From positions 1 through 54,245 of the forward strand of contig NZ_ANIK01000113.1 of assembly GCF_000347175.1 (NCBI RefSeq): a stretch of 54,245 nt of DNA. The letters run 5' to 3'. A program made the translations under genes and the position numbers. Of this stretch, positions 51,393 through 54,245 are shown one piece after another (position 1 is the first letter of the stretch; each line of letters starts with the position of its first letter). The notes beneath the pieces were generated by a model, which had not been told where the DNA came from, did no database searches, and saw nothing but the letters and a program-made list of their open reading frames with translations. The stretch is from Leptospira alstonii serovar Sichuan str. 79601. Lineage in GTDB: Bacteria > Spirochaetota > Leptospiria > Leptospirales > Leptospiraceae.

Positions 51393-53072
51393 TTATGGAT
51401 TTTGAATGTTTTTAAATCCGGTTTGTAGAGTTTTTCCTCTTAAAGTAAGTGTTTCATTTTTATAAGGCATACATGGGATCTTATGATCGAAACACCGATC
51501 TCCTTCCGCGGGAATAAAAACTTCCAAATCTTTAACATTAATCGTTTTGAAACCCAGATTCGGAGGAATTTCAATTTTTCGAGGACGAACGAAAAAAGCG
51601 GAATTTTCCTCAACGAATCGTTTAAGCCTATTATAAGTTCTGTGATTCAGCAGTGAAACGAGAATTATGATTAAGCAAAAAATGAAAATTACTTTTGATG
51701 GCCTCTTCAAACGGTTTATCCAATGAAATTTAATTCTAAAATCTAAATAAAAGAGCGGTGAAATCGCTGCAACTCCAAGAAATGCTTTACCGAATCTCGG
51801 ATCAGGTGCGAGAAAAATCCAAAAGATTATGCCGACCGAGGAAGTGGAAAGTATGAGGAATGTTTGAAAATTTATTTTTATTTTTTTAAATATAGTAAGA
51901 ATCAACGCCAACACCGGAAATAGGAACGATACGAAAAAAATGAGTCGACTAAATATCGACCTATTTCTCCACCAAATTGGAAACCATTCCCAAAAATTCA
52001 TCCGAGAAGCTTCTATGTATCCTTCACCTGGGTTTCTTGCCCATCCGGTTATGGCTAATTTTTCGGAAATAACGTTTCCTATCGAAACCTTCCAATCGAA
52101 ATCGAAAAGATCGATTGCGGGAAATGGATAAATCAAATAACCCGATAAGATAATATTTCGAGTCAACCAAGGTAAAAGAAGGAACGATATAACTGACATT
52201 ATTAGTAATAATTTTTTTTTCTCGAACCTGAATTTAATAATTAATATGAAAACTAATAAAAAAAGCGGCAGTGTTGCCAATTTAACGCTGATCGTATATA
52301 CGGATAAAATGATAGACGGAAAATAATTTTTCAAACTTAAATCCGATCCGGTACTTCCAGTTTTGGGTAAGTTTGTCAGAATATACAAAGGAAATACAAT
52401 GGAAATAAGATCCGGTGTAGGCGATGATAAATTTACAATCTGATCCAATATTATGACGAATGCGGCGATATTTAGCAAGAACGAGTTCGTAAATCCTTCC
52501 TGTTTTGAAATCGCATAAATTCTATTTATATAATGCAAAACTAATATTGAATAAACGGTAAAATTCACAGAGAATATTTCCTGATTAAAAACATCCCTTA
52601 AGGAGGTAAGTGCAAAAATCGTAAATACATTGGGATTAAATCCGAATCTTCCGTGTATATTTGCAAGACCGGGAACGACCGCATACTCTTCGATCCATTT
52701 TATAGATTGAATGTGATAGAGCCCCGAATCATATGCAAACGGAGGATTTAAGGAAAAGATCAGAGCATATAAAATAACGGGAGCCGCTATGGCAAGAACG
52801 AGACCTTTATGAATGAATTTAAACGCTAATACCTTCAAATTTTCCTTTACAAAATATAAAAGCGTGGAGCAGAAAATCAAAAAGACAATCAGCACTAATG
52901 TTGTAATCGGAAAAAATAAGGATATAAATGATACAAAGGCGTTCGTTACGGATAAACCTATAAAAAATTTATCCGTAAATTGAAATTTTATTTTCAAAAC
53001 TCTTTCAGCAAAGCTTCCGAAGGAAAGAAAGATATACAACGACAAGACAGTGGAAATTAGTATAGCAAGCAT
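51393..53072 (-). CDS. Polytopic membrane protein, possible GT-C-type glycosyltransferase
   Basis: This 559-residue protein has about twelve membrane helices across residues 5-470 and a soluble tail with two Cys ([15 protein letters not shown]). The first large loop contains [20 protein letters not shown] and [12 protein letters not shown], an Asp-containing pattern like the first loop of GT-C lipid-sugar transferases. That assignment is inference. Codons are richer in A/T than in the neighbours, which hints at foreign origin. It lies directly after loa22 on the opposite strand. Confidence 0.7.
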   Translation of the reverse strand: MLAILISTVLSLYIFLSFGSFAERVLKIKFQFTDKFFIGLSVTNAFVSFISLFFPITTLVLIVFLIFCSTLLYFVKENLKVLAFKFIHKGLVLAIAAPVILYALIFSLNPPFAYDSGLYHIQSIKWIEEYAVVPGLANIHGRFGFNPNVFTIFALTSLRDVFNQEIFSVNFTVYSILVLHYINRIYAISKQEGFTNSFLLNIAAFVIILDQIVNLSSPTPDLISIVFPLYILTNLPKTGSTGSDLSLKNYFPSIILSVYTISVKLATLPLFLLVFILIIKFRFEKKKLLLIMSVISFLLLPWLTRNIILSGYLIYPFPAIDLFDFDWKVSIGNVISEKLAITGWARNPGEGYIEASRMNFWEWFPIWWRNRSIFSRLIFFVSFLFPVLALILTIFKKIKINFQTFLILSTSSVGIIFWIFLAPDPRFGKAFLGVAAISPLFYLDFRIKFHWINRLKRPSKVIFIFCLIIILVSLLNHRTYNRLKRFVEENSAFFVRPRKIEIPPNLGFKTINVKDLEVFIPAEGDRCFDHKIPCMPYKNETLTLRGKTLQTGFKNIQNP

Positions 53073-53552
53073 ACAAATATTTTTACGAAATGGGTTTTCT
53101 TTGAAACTAAATCCTATCCGTTTGTTTTTGAGAATACGGACTCCATTTTCAATTTTTTTAAGAGCCCAATGTTTCTTTCTTCAAAGTTTGTAGGATTAAA
53201 ATCTCCCTTAGGGACTTTGCGTTATTCATTTTGAATAACGTTTTCTATGGTTTAATAGAATACGAATAAGTAAAGAAAATATAAACTTTACGGTAAAGAC
53301 AATTATTTTCTCCACAGTTCTTTTGCAACATGTTTGGAATGGGTCATCCTTGAAAAGGAATACTAATTTTTTTGATTTAAGGAAGTAAACCTTTCCTTTA
53401 ATTCTTAAATCTGCGAAAAAATAGGACGACCTCGGTTGACGCGTCATATTAGAACTTGACACAAGAAAACGTGGCGGTCAGTTACGTCGAAGCAAACCAT
53501 CGGGAGCTAAGTGTTGAATTACGCAGCTTGACATTTTGGTAAAGTGAGATTA
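53073..53552. other. Intergenic, AT-rich, no convincing gene
   Basis: It holds the 5' region of the membrane protein gene. A 78-codon minus-strand frame (53226-53462) has Phe/Lys-rich composition but no ribosome site or family. Around 53457-53540 short frames such as RKRGGQLRRSKPSG look coding-like but are cut off on both sides, so they could be remnants. Confidence 0.35.
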
Positions 53553-53595
53553 AAAGTTCGCATGCGGGTTTTTATAAGATCCGCATGCGAACTTT
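53553..53595. terminator. Bidirectional terminator-like perfect inverted repeat
   Basis: AAAGTTCGCATGCGG (53553-53567) and CCGCATGCGAACTTT (53581-53595) form a perfect 15-bp stem with a 13-base loop, followed by TTTT on the minus strand and a T-rich run on the plus strand. It lies about 90 bases past the stop of the tail-fibre-like gene. Confidence 0.75.
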
Positions 53596-53688
53596 ATTTT
53601 GTGCAATTTTATGATATTCTTCTTACTATCTACGCACAACTCTGAAAACCGGTTTGCGCACACACTTTTGCACTGAAGAAATTTGTTT

Positions 53689-54245
53689 TCATAGCACCCT
53701 TTTTGCAAACACATAAGGAAAAGCTGATATACCCCGAGCGTCGGTTGTTTTGCCTGTACGGGGAGTTCCGTTGGTTCCGTCGGAGATTGGTAATTCAACC
53801 TTTACTCCGCTGGGAATATATACTTCGGCAGTAGTCACACCCCATCCATTCCCAAAACCCGTATTATTGGAAGCAGTAGTACTCGAATCATGTCTATGCC
53901 CCTGAAACCGATCCCTTCTTCTTAAACCACCGATCCATTCACTATCAGCATCCATGACAGAAACGAATCCCCGTCCCTGCATAGCAAAATGTCGCACTTG
54001 ATTGGTAATGGTAGTTCCTTGAATCGCATCAGGCAGTCGATGTTTGTAAAAACGAACTTTCACTCCCGAAAGAGAACCACTGGAGTTCGCCGCTGAACAA
54101 GTGAAACTGATCGTTCTACTCGCGGAGGAAAGAGCGGAAATCGCAAGGGTGGCATTTGCAGGTACGCCCCCGATTGTTTGTAGAAGAGTTCCTGTCATCC
54201 AGTTTGTAAAGGAACCATGAACTAGATTGTCTTCTGCTAAAGCGT
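53689..54245 (-). CDS. Phage tail fibre/collar-like protein, C-terminal part (5' end outside window)
   Basis: The frame stays open to the right edge of the window (NLVHGSFTNWMTGTLLQ precedes the first internal ATG at 54198), so the gene continues beyond it. At least 185 residues are present. The end has RDRFQGHRHDSS, then DGTNGTPRTGKTTDARG and FPYVFAKRVL. G-H-x-H and T-D/G-T-N-G-T-P-R-T-G near the C-terminus are the pattern of phage tail-collar fibre tips. It may belong to a prophage, or be a domesticated tail protein. The terminator-like repeat at 53553 ends the transcript. Confidence 0.75.
   Translation of the reverse strand, partial: ALAEDNLVHGSFTNWMTGTLLQTIGGVPANATLAISALSSASRTISFTCSAANSSGSLSGVKVRFYKHRLPDAIQGTTITNQVRHFAMQGRGFVSVMDADSEWIGGLRRRDRFQGHRHDSSTTASNNTGFGNGWGVTTAEVYIPSGVKVELPISDGTNGTPRTGKTTDARGISAFPYVFAKRVL

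Noticed and set aside
53226..53462. 78-codon minus-strand frame
   Set aside because: Phe/Lys-rich composition typical of AT-rich spacer, no ribosome site, no domain.
53550..53798. 82-codon frame overlapping the tail-fibre-like gene
   Set aside because: It lies in another frame of the better-supported gene and runs through the terminator at 53553-53595.

Overview
The window comes from a pathogenic Leptospira chromosome. The marker is a gene at 50686-51273 whose 195-residue OmpA-like lipoprotein I recognise as Loa22. Supporting it are a DUF1554 lipoprotein, many short Leptospira-type lipoproteins, an NAD-dependent ligase, fatty-acid oxidation genes and an IS110-family transposase end. Species level is not settled by the sequence alone.

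Layout. 1-3.1 kb is mobile or decaying DNA: the 3' end of an IS110-type transposase with a structured non-coding tail, a degenerate intergenic repeat, a DUF1554 lipoprotein and a broken gene. 3.2-7.2 kb holds envelope genes: apolipoprotein N-acyltransferase (lnt), MurA with Asp in place of the catalytic Cys, and a 4Fe-4S ferredoxin-like protein. 7.3-12.4 kb has small lipoproteins (one with a repeat inserted in its signal-peptide region), an oxidoreductase coupled to a 2Fe-2S ferredoxin, and a putative metal-binding lipoprotein. 12.4-15.9 kb carries purF, an RNase D-like nuclease and a Nudix hydrolase. 16.2-18.1 kb is an ECF sigma operon that starts with a 57-residue gene. 18.5-25.5 kb holds a PhoB/PhoR-type two-component pair, argJ, a membrane GAF protein with a degenerate phosphatase-like C-terminus, and an intact SpoIIE/PP2C phosphatase. 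A self-contained unit at 25.5-25.8 kb (promoter, leader hairpin, 30-residue Lys/Ala peptide gene, terminator) follows. 25.8-28.6 kb has a SUFU-domain gene in an overlapping group, plus unknown small genes. 29.0-33.1 kb is an acyl-CoA region: thiolase-like protein with OB domain, MaoC hydratase, acyl-CoA dehydrogenase. 33.4-38.0 kb holds ligA, an M23 peptidase and a second ECF sigma module that resembles CnrXYH in layout, with an ECF-like promoter in front. 38.1-44.5 kb is a SanA-like gene and a surface-sugar cluster (nucleotide-sugar epimerase/reductase, unknown protein, three GT4 glycosyltransferases). 44.9-50.5 kb has an inositol-phosphatase family gene, a DUF1232 gene, a four-gene overlapping operon (nucleosidase-like, spore-photoproduct-lyase-like, SDR, nitrilase) and an RluD-type synthase. 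50.6-54.2 kb holds loa22, an AT-rich polytopic membrane protein and the end of a phage tail-fibre-like gene that runs off the window.

Genes are packed tightly, with many 4-bp ATGA/GTGA/TTGA overlaps suggesting translational coupling. The most unusual material is between genes. One repeat family has conserved blocks separated by hairpins whose sequence differs between copies while pairing is kept. A pair of about 100-bp elements has 18-bp terminal inverted repeats bounded by TA. A third, larger family has GCCTGTCCCAAAA ends. I saw no rRNA, tRNA or CRISPR array.
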